Made by a program: the position numbers and the translations under genes. Under the pieces are notes generated by a model, which was given only the letters and a program-made list of their open reading frames with translations, was not told the DNA's origin and ran no database searches. From Thiohalobacter sp. (lineage in GTDB: Bacteria > Pseudomonadota > Gammaproteobacteria > Thiohalobacterales > Thiohalobacteraceae), in NCBI GenBank assembly GCA_027030825.1, contig JALVEM010000042.1, positions 1 to 5,234 on the forward strand: a stretch of DNA of 5,234 nucleotides. The letters are read 5' to 3'. Shown piece by piece: positions 1 through 5,234 of the stretch. Position 1 is the first letter of the stretch; each line of letters begins with the position of its first letter.

Positions 1-755
1 AGCAGGATGGGATCGATGTCCACGGTGGCTGCCTCGCCCTTCTCCTCCTGCGAACCCTCGAGCTCCACGAACACCGACAGCTGATCCTGCAGGATGCCGG
101 CCGCGGTCCGGATCGCATCCTCCGGATCGATGGTGCCGTTGGTTTCGATGTCCATGACCAGCTTGTCGAGGTCGGTGCGCTGCTCCACGCGTGCCGCCTC
201 GACCGAGTAGGTGACCTTCAGCACCGGACTGAAACTGGCATCGAGCTGGAGCACCCCGATGGGACGGTCCTCGTCGACCGACTCGCGGGCCGTGGCCGGC
301 ACGTATCCGCGACCCTTGACCACCTTGAGCGTCATGTTCAGCTCGGTGTCGCCCGTGATGTGCGCGATGACATGGTCCGGGTTGACGATCTCCACGTCGT
401 GATCCGTCTCCAGATCGCCGGCCGTGACCGTACCCGGCCCCTTCTTCGACAGCGTCATGCGGGCCTCGTCCTTCGCGTGCATGCGAATGGCGACCGCCTT
501 GAGATTCATGAGGATCTCGATCACGTCCTCCTGAACCCCTTCGATCGTGGAGTACTCGTGGAGCACGCCTTCGATCTCGGCACTGACGATGGCCGCGCCC
601 GGCATGGAGGAGAGCAGAATGCGGCGCAGCGCGTTGCCGAGCGTATGCCCGAAACCGCGCTCGAGCGGTTCGATGGTGACGCGCGCCCGCAGGGGGTCGG
701 TGGACACGACGTCCACGATGCGCGGCTTGAGAAATTCGGTAGCACCGACCTGCAT
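1..755 (-). CDS. rpoA: DNA-directed RNA polymerase subunit alpha, 5' part (C-terminal domain outside window)
   Basis: Alpha subunit of RNA polymerase. Its dimer nucleates assembly of beta and beta', and its C-terminal domain contacts UP elements and activators. The 251 complete codons visible begin MQVGATEFLKPR and follow E. coli RpoA closely. The dimerisation and beta-contact segment ERGFGHTLGNALRR lies at residues 32-45 and includes Arg45. VLHEYSTIEGVQED follows at 64-77, GRGYVPA at 148-154, and VEAARVEQRTDLDKLV with ETNGTIDPE at 185-212. The window ends just after DPILL (248-252), where the linker meets the C-terminal domain, so the DNA-binding domain is not seen. The ATG at 753-755 is the family start. 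It has AGGA four bases upstream and a stronger AAAGGAG (766-772) further off. It is the last gene seen in the alpha operon, 42 bases after rpsD. No stop or frameshift interrupts the frame. Confidence 0.98.
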   Translation of the reverse strand, partial: MQVGATEFLKPRIVDVVSTDPLRARVTIEPLERGFGHTLGNALRRILLSSMPGAAIVSAEIEGVLHEYSTIEGVQEDVIEILMNLKAVAIRMHAKDEARMTLSKKGPGTVTAGDLETDHDVEIVNPDHVIAHITGDTELNMTLKVVKGRGYVPATARESVDEDRPIGVLQLDASFSPVLKVTYSVEAARVEQRTDLDKLVMDIETNGTIDPEDAIRTAAGILQDQLSVFVELEGSQEEKGEAATVDIDPIL

Positions 756-770
756 GGATTCCTGGCTCCT

Positions 771-784
771 TTCCCCTCGGGGAA
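771..784 (-). other. Small hairpin in the rpsD-rpoA gap
   Basis: On the transcribed strand TTCCC, loop CGAG and GGGAA form a perfect five-pair stem within the 42-base rpsD-rpoA gap. Its 3' arm overlaps the purine-rich AAAGGAG that may serve as the rpoA ribosome binding site. No T-run follows, so it is not an intrinsic terminator. It could be a minor stability or translation-tuning element, or chance. Confidence 0.35.
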
Positions 785-797
785 GCTGACTGCGGTA

Positions 798-1424
798 TTA
801 CTTCGAATACAGCTCGATGACGAGCTGTTCCTGGATGTCGGGCGGCAGATCACTGCGCTCGGGCAGATTCTTGAGCACACCCTCCATCTTGCCGGGATCG
901 ACCTCGACCCAGTCGGCGATGCCGCGCTGCTGGGCCAGCTCCATGGCGGCCTGGACCCGGGCCTGGTTGCGCGCCTTCTCGGTCAGCGCCACGACATCGT
1001 TGGGGCGCACCTGCGCCGACGGAATGTTGGTCTTGCGCCCGTTGAGCAGCACGCCCTTGTGGCGAATCAGCTGCCTGGCCTCGCTGCGGGAAGCGGCAAA
1101 GCCCATGCGATAGACCACGTTGTCGAGCCGCCCCTCGAGCAGTCTCAGCAGGTTCTCGCCGGTCGACCCCTTCTGCCGGGAGGCCTCCTTGTAATAGTTG
1201 CGGAACTGCTTCTCCAGCACGCCGTAGATGCGGCGCAGCTTCTGCTTCTCGCGCAGCTGCAGTGCGTAGTCCGACAGGCGGGTACGCCGCTGACCATGCT
1301 GTCCCGGCGGATAGGCCCGGTTCTCCATCGGACACTTGCTGGTATAGCACTTCTCGCCCTTGAGGAAGAGTTTCATTCCCTCGCGGCGGCACAGCCGACA
1401 CTTGGCACCGATATATCTTGCCAT
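798..1424 (-). CDS. rpsD: 30S ribosomal protein S4, zinc-binding (four-cysteine) form
   Basis: S4 is a primary 16S rRNA-binding protein that starts 30S assembly at the five-way junction. In E. coli it also represses the alpha operon translationally. The product is 208 residues (E. coli 206). The N-terminal region carries Cys9, Cys12, Cys26 and Cys31 (CX2C, X13, CX4C), at the same positions and spacing as the zinc site of Thermus thermophilus S4; E. coli S4 lacks this site. PGQHGQ follows at 40-45 and REKQKLRRIYG at 58-68. The S4 RNA-binding domain is at about 98-160 (GRLDNVVYRMGF at 98-109), and the end EQLVIELYSK is standard. The ATG at 1422-1424 gives the family start MARYIG and has GAGGAG at 1428-1433, inside the 11-base gap after rpsK. 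A further upstream ATG would add 14 residues that are not family-like. Zinc binding is inferred from the cysteines. Confidence 0.98.
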   Translation of the reverse strand: MARYIGAKCRLCRREGMKLFLKGEKCYTSKCPMENRAYPPGQHGQRRTRLSDYALQLREKQKLRRIYGVLEKQFRNYYKEASRQKGSTGENLLRLLEGRLDNVVYRMGFAASRSEARQLIRHKGVLLNGRKTNIPSAQVRPNDVVALTEKARNQARVQAAMELAQQRGIADWVEVDPGKMEGVLKNLPERSDLPPDIQEQLVIELYSK

Positions 1425-1435
1425 GATCTCCTCGC

Positions 1436-1825
1436 TTAGACGCGGCGTTTCTTGGGTGGACGGCACCCGTTGTGCGGGATGGGCGTCACGTCCTGAATGC
1501 TGGTGATGCGAAAACCGACGGCATGCAGCGCACGAACCGCCGAGTCACGACCCGGCCCCGGCCCCTTGACCTTGACGTCGAGGTTTTTCATGCCGAACTC
1601 CTGGGCCATCTTGCCTGCCCGCTCGGCGGCCACCTGAGCGGCGAAGGGCGTGCTCTTGCGCGAGCCCCGGAACCCGGAGCCACCGGCCGTGGCCCAGCAC
1701 AGGGTATTGCCCTGGCGGTCGCTGATGGTGATGATCGTGTTGTTGAAGGAAGCCTGGATGTGGGCGACGCCGTCGACCACGTTCTTCCGGACCTTCTTCC
1801 TGGTTCGCGTTGCTGCCTTGGCCAT
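1436..1825 (-). CDS. rpsK: 30S ribosomal protein S11
   Basis: S11 sits on the platform of the small subunit and helps form the mRNA exit/E-site region next to S7 and S18. The 129-residue product equals the E. coli length. It starts MAKAATRTRKKVRKNV, a basic tail typical of the family. HIQASFNNTIITISD is at 22-36, WATAGGSGFRGSRKSTPFAAQ at 44-64, and KGPGPGRDSAVRAL at 87-100. The C-terminus is TPIPHNGCRPPKKRRV. The Asn119-Gly120 pair is the site that becomes isoaspartate in E. coli S11. The start at 1823-1825 rests on homology. The ribosome binding site is weak (only short GAG-type runs), so translation may depend on ribosomes coming from rpsM, which ends 52 bases upstream. The open frame extends 32 codons further upstream into rpsM, but that extension is not family-like. 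Confidence 0.98.
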   Translation of the reverse strand: MAKAATRTRKKVRKNVVDGVAHIQASFNNTIITISDRQGNTLCWATAGGSGFRGSRKSTPFAAQVAAERAGKMAQEFGMKNLDVKVKGPGPGRDSAVRALHAVGFRITSIQDVTPIPHNGCRPPKKRRV

Positions 1826-1836
1826 GTCTCGTCTCT

Positions 1837-1870
1837 GGGTTGATGTGTGCCGATACGACTTGTGCAACCC
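1837..1870 (-). repeat. Six-base inverted repeat in the rpsM-rpsK gap
   Basis: GGGTTG (1865-1870, as read on the minus strand) and CAACCC (1837-1842) are perfect inverted copies separated by 22 bases, inside the 52-base gap between rpsM and rpsK. The distal arm lies about 11 bases before the rpsK ATG. There is no T-run, so this is not a terminator. It may fold near the rpsK initiation region, but a six-pair stem with a 22-base loop is weak evidence. Confidence 0.25.
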
Positions 1871-1877
1871 GCCTCGA

Positions 1878-2234
<357 letters not shown>

Positions 2235-2239
2235 TGATG

Positions 2240-2245
2240 TCTCCT
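2240..2245 (-). promoter_or_regulatory. Ribosome binding site of rpsM
   Basis: AGGAGA on the minus strand, five bases before the ATG of rpsM. This is among the better Shine-Dalgarno matches in the window. It fixes the S13 start over the in-frame ATG ten codons upstream. Confidence 0.8.
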
Positions 2246-2255
2246 GGAACGACAA

Positions 2256-2276
2256 CCCGGCCATCCCGGCGCCGGG
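2256..2276 (-). promoter_or_regulatory. GC-rich hairpin in the rpsM leader, candidate S4 operator region
   Basis: On the transcribed strand CCCGGC (2271-2276) can pair with GCCGGG (2256-2261), giving six G-C pairs around a nine-base loop. The loop holds another GCCGGG (2265-2270), which forms a 12-base palindrome with the first arm, so two folds compete. The hairpin would lie at the 5' end of a transcript from the putative promoter just upstream, and about ten bases before the rpsM Shine-Dalgarno. E. coli has the S4-binding pseudoknot in the equivalent leader. Equivalence here is inferred from position only, since I cannot trace a pseudoknot by eye. Confidence 0.4.
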
Positions 2277-2285
2277 AAACGGCGT

Positions 2286-2314
2286 AGGATACCCGGTCGA
2301 GATGTTTAAATCAA
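2286..2314 (-). promoter_or_regulatory. Putative sigma70-type promoter of the alpha operon
   Basis: Reading the minus strand, TTGATT (2309-2314) matches the -35 consensus at four of six positions. TATCCT (2286-2291) matches the -10 consensus at four of six. The spacer is exactly 17 bases. Transcription would start near 2279, leaving a leader of about 45 bases before rpsM. The site is in the only large gap between the spc and alpha genes, where E. coli has its alpha-operon promoter. I see no terminator after rpmJ, so read-through from the spc operon is also expected. Confidence 0.55.
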
Positions 2315-2334
2315 TCCTGAAGAAAGTGCCCCAC

Positions 2335-2448
2335 TCAGCCCTGACGCTGCTTGTGGCGGGCGTCCTTGCAGATCACGCGCACCACGCCCTTGCGGCGCAC
2401 GATCTTGCAATGACGACAGATCTTCTTGACGGATGCTCTTACCTTCAT
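2335..2448 (-). CDS. rpmJ: 50S ribosomal protein L36, zinc-ribbon form
   Basis: L36 is a very small, late-assembling 50S protein that stabilises 23S rRNA folding. The 37-residue product begins MKVRASVKKICRHCK and ends ARHKQRQG. Cys11, Cys14, Cys27 and His32 form the zinc site, so this is the zinc-containing version, as in the E. coli spc-operon copy (38 residues, of which this has one fewer in the loop after Cys27). It begins 72 bases after secY and is followed by the 100-base gap to rpsM. A purine-rich GGGGTGAAGAG precedes the ATG at 2446-2448. The identity is secure despite the small size, because both the residue pattern and the position between secY and rpsM match the family. Confidence 0.97.
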   Translation of the reverse strand: MKVRASVKKICRHCKIVRRKGVVRVICKDARHKQRQG

Positions 2449-2491
2449 TTCTCTTCACCCCAATCTTCAAACCAACAGGCTGCTATTCCAT

Positions 2492-2512
2492 CCGGGCTTC
2501 GGGGCTACCCGG
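2492..2512 (-). other. Hairpin in the secY-rpmJ gap
   Basis: CCGGG (2508-2512, minus-strand reading) and CCCGG (2492-2496) can form a five-pair G-C stem with an 11-base loop, starting eight bases after the secY stop. No T-run follows on the transcribed strand, so it does not look like an intrinsic terminator. It may be a processing or stability element between secY and rpmJ, or chance in GC-rich DNA. Confidence 0.3.
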
Positions 2513-2520
2513 CCTGCCGC

Positions 2521-3876
2521 TCACTTCAGCACGCCGGCCCTGCCATGCCCCTTCAGGTTGGCCTTCCTCATGAGTCCCTCGTACTGATGGCTCATCAGAT
2601 GGGCCTGCACCTGGGCCATGAAATCCATCACGACCACGACGATGATCAGCAAGGACGTGCCACCGAAATAGAAGGGCACGTTCCAGTAGAGAATCAGGAA
2701 CTCCGGCAGCAGACAGACGGCCGTGATGTAGATGGCCCCCGCCAGCGTCAGCCGGGTCATGACCTGATCGATGTAGCGGGCCGTCTGCTCGCCCGGCCGT
2801 ATGCCGGGAATGAAGGCGCCGGACTTCTTCAGATTCTCGGCCGTCTCCCGCGCATTGAATACCAGCGCGGTGTAGAAGAAGCAGAAGAAGATGATCGCCA
2901 CGGCATACAGCATCACGTACAACGGCTGCCCGGGCGAGAGCATGGTGGCGATGTCCTTCAGCCAGCGCATCCCTTCCGAGTTCCCGAACCAGCTGCCGAG
3001 CGTGGCCGGGAACAGGATGATGCTGGATGCGAAGATCGGCGGAATCACGCCGGCCATGTTCAGCTTCAGCGGCAGATGCGTGCTCTGGGCCGCATACACC
3101 TTCCTGCCCTGCTGACGACGGGCATAGTTCACCGTGATCCGGCGCTGGCCGCGTTCGACGAAGACCACGAACGCCGTGACCGCCAGCGCCAGGGCGAACA
3201 GGAAAAACGCCGTCAGCAGATTCATCTCGCCGGTGCGGACCAGCTCGAGCGTGGCGCCCACCGCGCTCGGCAACCCGGCGACGATACCCGCGAAGATCAG
3301 CAGCGAGATGCCGTTGCCGACACCGCGCTCGGTGATCTGCTCGCCCAGCCACATCAGGAACAGGGTACCCGTGACCAGCGTGGCCACCGAACTCAGCACG
3401 AAGGCGGGCCCGGAGACGATCACCAGCGGGTTGCCGCCGCTCGTCTGCCCCTGCAGGCCCACCGCGATGCCGATGGCCTGCAGGGTGGCCAGGCCCACGG
3501 TGGCGTAACGCGTGTACTGGGTGATCCTGCGCTGTCCGGCCGCCCCTTCCTTCTTCAGTTGCTCCAGTGCGGGCACCGTGTAGGTCAGCAGCTGCACGAT
3601 GATCGAGGCCGAGATGTAGGGCATCACCCCCAGCGCGAAGATCGACAGGCGTTTCAGGGCACCCCCCGAGAACATGTTGAACATGTCGAGAATGGTGCCG
3701 CTCTGCTGCTCGGCCAGCCGCTCGAGCACATGCGGATCGATGCCGGGGATCGGAATGAACGCACCCAGCCGAAAGACGATCAGCGCACCGATGACGAAGA
3801 AGATGCGCTGCCGCAACTCCTTGAGTCGGGCGAGGTCCGTGAAGGACCCGGCCATGGATGCCGCTGACGTGGACAA
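2521..3876 (-). CDS. secY: Preprotein translocase channel subunit SecY
   Basis: SecY forms the membrane channel that, with SecE, SecG and SecA or the ribosome, exports and inserts proteins. Numbered from ATG 3853-3855 there are 444 residues (E. coli 443). The usual ten membrane spans can be seen: about 19-38, 76-92, 118-135, 150-172, 180-200, 213-233, 267-287, 312-333, 368-387 and 396-414. The plug region is FNMFSGGAL at 59-67. Cytoplasmic loops carry VERGQRRITVNYARRQQGRKVYAAQS (233-258, loop C4) and GIRPGEQTARYID (351-363, loop C5, with the conserved Arg at 353 equivalent to E. coli Arg357). The start given here is TTG 3874-3876, which adds seven residues. It lies one base after the rplO stop and has GAGGA five bases upstream, whereas the ATG has no recognisable Shine-Dalgarno. 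If the ATG is used the gene ends at 3855. Identity is near certain; the start is perhaps 60:40 for TTG. Confidence 0.95.
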   Translation of the reverse strand: MSTSAASMAGSFTDLARLKELRQRIFFVIGALIVFRLGAFIPIPGIDPHVLERLAEQQSGTILDMFNMFSGGALKRLSIFALGVMPYISASIIVQLLTYTVPALEQLKKEGAAGQRRITQYTRYATVGLATLQAIGIAVGLQGQTSGGNPLVIVSGPAFVLSSVATLVTGTLFLMWLGEQITERGVGNGISLLIFAGIVAGLPSAVGATLELVRTGEMNLLTAFFLFALALAVTAFVVFVERGQRRITVNYARRQQGRKVYAAQSTHLPLKLNMAGVIPPIFASSIILFPATLGSWFGNSEGMRWLKDIATMLSPGQPLYVMLYAVAIIFFCFFYTALVFNARETAENLKKSGAFIPGIRPGEQTARYIDQVMTRLTLAGAIYITAVCLLPEFLILYWNVPFYFGGTSLLIIVVVVMDFMAQVQAHLMSHQYEGLMRKANLKGHGRAGVLK

Positions 3877-3877
3877 C

Positions 3878-4312
3878 TCAGTCCTCGATCCGCCCGCCGG
3901 CGGCTTCGATGGCCGCACGCGCGCCGCGGGTGACCGCAAGCCCCTTGAGCACCACGGGCCGGTCGATGCTGCCGGAGAGGATCACCTTGGCCTGTTTCAC
4001 GCGCCGGCTCACCACGTCTTCCCGCTTCAGGGTCTCGAGATCGATCACCTCGGCGTCGATCTTCGCGATCTCGGACAGGCGCACCTCCTCGCGCGTGCGC
4101 CCCACGCGCGACCTGAAGCCGACCTTGGGCAGGCGGCGCTGCAGGGGCATCTGGCCGCCCTCGAAGCCGACCTTGTGATAACCGCCGGAACGGGACTTCT
4201 GGCCCTTGTGGCCTCGCCCGCAGGTCTTGCCCAGCCCGGAGCCGATGCCGCGACCGACCCGCTTGCGGGCGGCCTTGCTGCCTTCGGCGGGCCTGAGTGA
4301 GTTCAGACGCAT
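3878..4312 (-). CDS. rplO: 50S ribosomal protein L15
   Basis: L15 is a 50S protein with a long extended N-terminal arm that threads through 23S rRNA during late assembly. The product is 144 residues, equal to the E. coli length. The basic, glycine-rich arm runs MRLNSLRPAEGS, then RKRVGRGIGSGLGKTCGRGHKGQKSR (16-41), and FEGGQMPLQRRLPKVGF (50-66). The globular C-terminal part carries the L15 signature pattern KVILSGSIDRPVVLKGLAVT (109-128) with ARAAIEAAGG after it. The start at 4310-4312 is one base after the rpmD stop (TGA A ATG) and six bases after a strong GAGGAGG, so it is probably coupled to L30 translation. The stop lies one base before the TTG proposed for secY. Confidence 0.98.
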   Translation of the reverse strand: MRLNSLRPAEGSKAARKRVGRGIGSGLGKTCGRGHKGQKSRSGGYHKVGFEGGQMPLQRRLPKVGFRSRVGRTREEVRLSEIAKIDAEVIDLETLKREDVVSRRVKQAKVILSGSIDRPVVLKGLAVTRGARAAIEAAGGRIED

Positions 4313-4313
4313 T

Positions 4314-4499
4314 TCATGCCTCCTCGACGCGAAGGAGATAGGACACCTTGTTGATCATGCCCCGGTTCTCCGGTGTATCCAGCACCTCGACCGTGTGATG
4401 CATCCGCCGCAGTCCCAGACCACGGACACAGGCCTGGTGCGACTTCAGACGGCCATGCATGCTCCTGACCAGGGTCACCCTGAGTTTCTTCTCGGCCAT
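4314..4499 (-). CDS. rpmD: 50S ribosomal protein L30
   Basis: L30 is a small, non-essential-type bacterial 50S protein found on the solvent side of the large subunit. The 61-residue product begins MAEKKLRVTLVRSMHGRLKS and continues with a central GLGLRRMHHTVEVLDTPENRGMINKVSYLL (27-56), the usual L30 pattern linking one fold unit to the next. E. coli L30 is 59 residues. The ATG at 4497-4499 gives the normal N-terminus. An upstream ATG adding 43 codons would run inside rpsE and is rejected. The ribosome binding site GGGTGA (4505-4510) overlaps the rpsE stop codon, and the gap is five bases, so coupling to rpsE is likely. Its last codons (two Glu and Ala) also encode the ribosome binding site of rplO. 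Confidence 0.97.
   Translation of the reverse strand: MAEKKLRVTLVRSMHGRLKSHQACVRGLGLRRMHHTVEVLDTPENRGMINKVSYLLRVEEA
4319..4325 (-). promoter_or_regulatory. Strong ribosome binding site of rplO inside rpmD
   Basis: GAGGAGG on the minus strand, the longest Shine-Dalgarno match in the window, six bases before the rplO ATG. It lies within the last codons of rpmD, so the L30 C-terminal Glu-Glu-Ala is partly dictated by it. Confidence 0.85.
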
Positions 4500-4504
4500 G
4501 TCGA

Positions 4505-5011
4505 TCACCCGCGAATCTCGTCGACGCTCTTGCCGCGCTTGGCGGCGATCTCCTCGGGAGAGCGCATGCTCTCCAGGGCATTGATGGTGGCCCGGACCAC
4601 ATTGATCGGGTTGCGGCTGCCGATGCACTTGGAGAGCACGTTGCGCACGCCCAGCACCTCGAGCACGGCGCGCATGGCGCCGCCGGCGATGATGCCGGTA
4701 CCTTCCGAGGCCGGCTGCATGTAGACCTTGGCGGCCCCGTGCCGACCCTTGACGGCGTAGTGCAGCGTACCCTCGTTGAGCGGAATGGTGCGCATGTTCT
4801 TGCGCGCCGCATCCATGGCCTTCTGGATGGCCACTGGCACCTCGCGCGCCTTGCCGGTGCCGAAACCGACCCGGCCGTTGCCGTCGCCCACCACCGTGAG
4901 CGCGGAGAATCCGAAGATGCGGCCACCCTTGACCACCTTGGCCACGCGATTGACCGCCACCAGCTTTTCCTGGAGGCCGTCACTCGGGATCTGTGACTCG
5001 ACGTTCGCCAT
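4505..5011 (-). CDS. rpsE: 30S ribosomal protein S5
   Basis: S5 lies at the mRNA entry side of the 30S subunit, next to S4 and S8, and contributes to decoding accuracy and mRNA unwinding. The product is 168 residues (E. coli 167). The N-terminal double-stranded-RNA-binding fold spans about 13-76 (LQEKLVAVNRVAKVVKGGRIF at 13-33, then VVGDGNGRVGFGTGKAREVP at 40-59). The Val-Lys-Gly-Gly turn at 27-30 is the loop where spectinomycin-resistance changes map in E. coli, and it is wild type in appearance. The C-terminal domain carries QPASEGTGIIAGGAMRAVLEVLG (99-121) and NPINVVRATINAL (134-146), ending AAKRGKSVDEIRG. The ATG at 5009-5011 has AGGTGA (5015-5020) just upstream and sits 23 bases after rplR. 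Nothing is truncated or shifted. Confidence 0.98.
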   Translation of the reverse strand: MANVESQIPSDGLQEKLVAVNRVAKVVKGGRIFGFSALTVVGDGNGRVGFGTGKAREVPVAIQKAMDAARKNMRTIPLNEGTLHYAVKGRHGAAKVYMQPASEGTGIIAGGAMRAVLEVLGVRNVLSKCIGSRNPINVVRATINALESMRSPEEIAAKRGKSVDEIRG

Positions 5012-5034
5012 GTTTCACCTGCGTGTCAGAAGAA

Positions 5035-5234
5035 TCAGAATTCGAGGCCGGCCTCGCGCGCGGCATCCGCCAGCGCCTTGACCCGGCCATGATACTTGAA
5101 GCCCGAACGATCGAAGGCCACCCGCGTCACGCCGGCCGCCTTCGCCTTCTCCGCGACCGCCCTTCCCACGGCGGCGGCGGCCTCGATGTTTCCGGTCGAG
5201 GACAGTCTCTCGCGCAGGGACTTCTCCAGGGTGG
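5035..5234 (-). CDS. rplR: 50S ribosomal protein L18, C-terminal part (5' end outside window)
   Basis: L18 binds 5S rRNA with L5 and L25 and anchors the central protuberance of the 50S subunit. Only the last 65 residues are in the window (a full protein is about 117), preceded by two bases of a cut codon. The visible part reads TLEKSLRERLSSTGNIEAA, then a run AVGRAVAEKAKAAGVTRVAFDRSG, then FKYHGRVKALADAAREAGLEF before TGA at 5035-5037. The segment V-x-F-D-R-S/G-G-x-x-Y-H-G-R-V-K-A-L-A-[DE]-x-A-R-E-x-G-L-x-F is the hallmark of the L18 C-terminus. The frame is open to the window edge. It is followed by rpsE after 23 bases, in standard spc-operon order. Confidence 0.96.
   Translation of the reverse strand, partial: TLEKSLRERLSSTGNIEAAAAVGRAVAEKAKAAGVTRVAFDRSGFKYHGRVKALADAAREAGLEF

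Noticed and set aside
360..1439. 359-codon open frame on the plus strand
   Set aside because: Antisense to rpoA and rpsD. Low-complexity Leu/His/Arg composition and no family resemblance; a shadow of the real genes.
1473..1483. Asn119-Gly120 in S11 as an unusual modification site
   Set aside because: The pair is real and is the isoaspartate site known from E. coli S11, but it is broadly conserved in the family and so is not novel here.
2449..2520. Possible terminator between secY and rpmJ
   Set aside because: A five-pair G-C stem is present but no T-run follows on the transcribed strand, and rpmJ lies directly downstream in the operon.
2483..3352. 289-codon minus-strand frame overlapping secY
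   Set aside because: It is a shifted-frame reading of secY, which is continuous and well conserved in its own frame; I see no sign of a real overlapping gene or frameshift.
4303..4983. 226-codon minus-strand frame across rpsE and rpmD
   Set aside because: Out-of-frame reading of rpsE and rpmD. Ser/Arg/Ala-rich with no domain, while both true frames match their families end to end.

Overview
The whole window is a ribosomal-protein operon block read from the minus strand. It holds the end of the spc operon and most of the alpha operon. In transcription order (high to low coordinate) the genes are rplR (3' part), rpsE, rpmD, rplO, secY, rpmJ, rpsM, rpsK, rpsD and rpoA (5' part). Eight genes are complete and two are cut by the window edges. 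There are no tRNA or rRNA genes, mobile elements, CRISPR arrays or accessory genes, and no gap between genes exceeds about 100 bases.

The gene order and the protein sequences point to a GC-rich gammaproteobacterium. RpoA, SecY, L36, S11 and S13 are close to their Escherichia coli counterparts along their length, and S11, S13 and S5 match the E. coli lengths to within one residue. I cannot name the genus. One feature is unlike E. coli: ribosomal protein S4 carries a complete four-cysteine zinc site at its N-terminus, as in Thermus and many Firmicutes, while the rest of the protein looks proteobacterial.

Layout: the spc part (5234 to 2335) makes L18, S5, L30, L15, the translocon channel SecY and L36. 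Its genes are tightly packed, with one-base gaps at rpmD/rplO and, if SecY starts at TTG, at rplO/secY, so translational coupling is likely. A 100-base gap (2235-2334) then holds a good sigma70-type promoter candidate and a GC-rich hairpin. This is where E. coli has the alpha-operon promoter and the S4-binding leader. The alpha part (2234 to 1) makes S13, S11, S4 and the RNA polymerase alpha subunit. In E. coli, S4 represses this operon by binding the rpsM leader, so ribosome assembly and RNA polymerase supply are linked.

This is a conserved housekeeping region and I see no undescribed system in it. The points worth a second look are the zinc-type S4, the likely TTG start of secY, and the putative promoter and leader ahead of rpsM. 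Long open frames on the plus strand (up to 556 codons) are antisense artefacts of GC-rich codon use.
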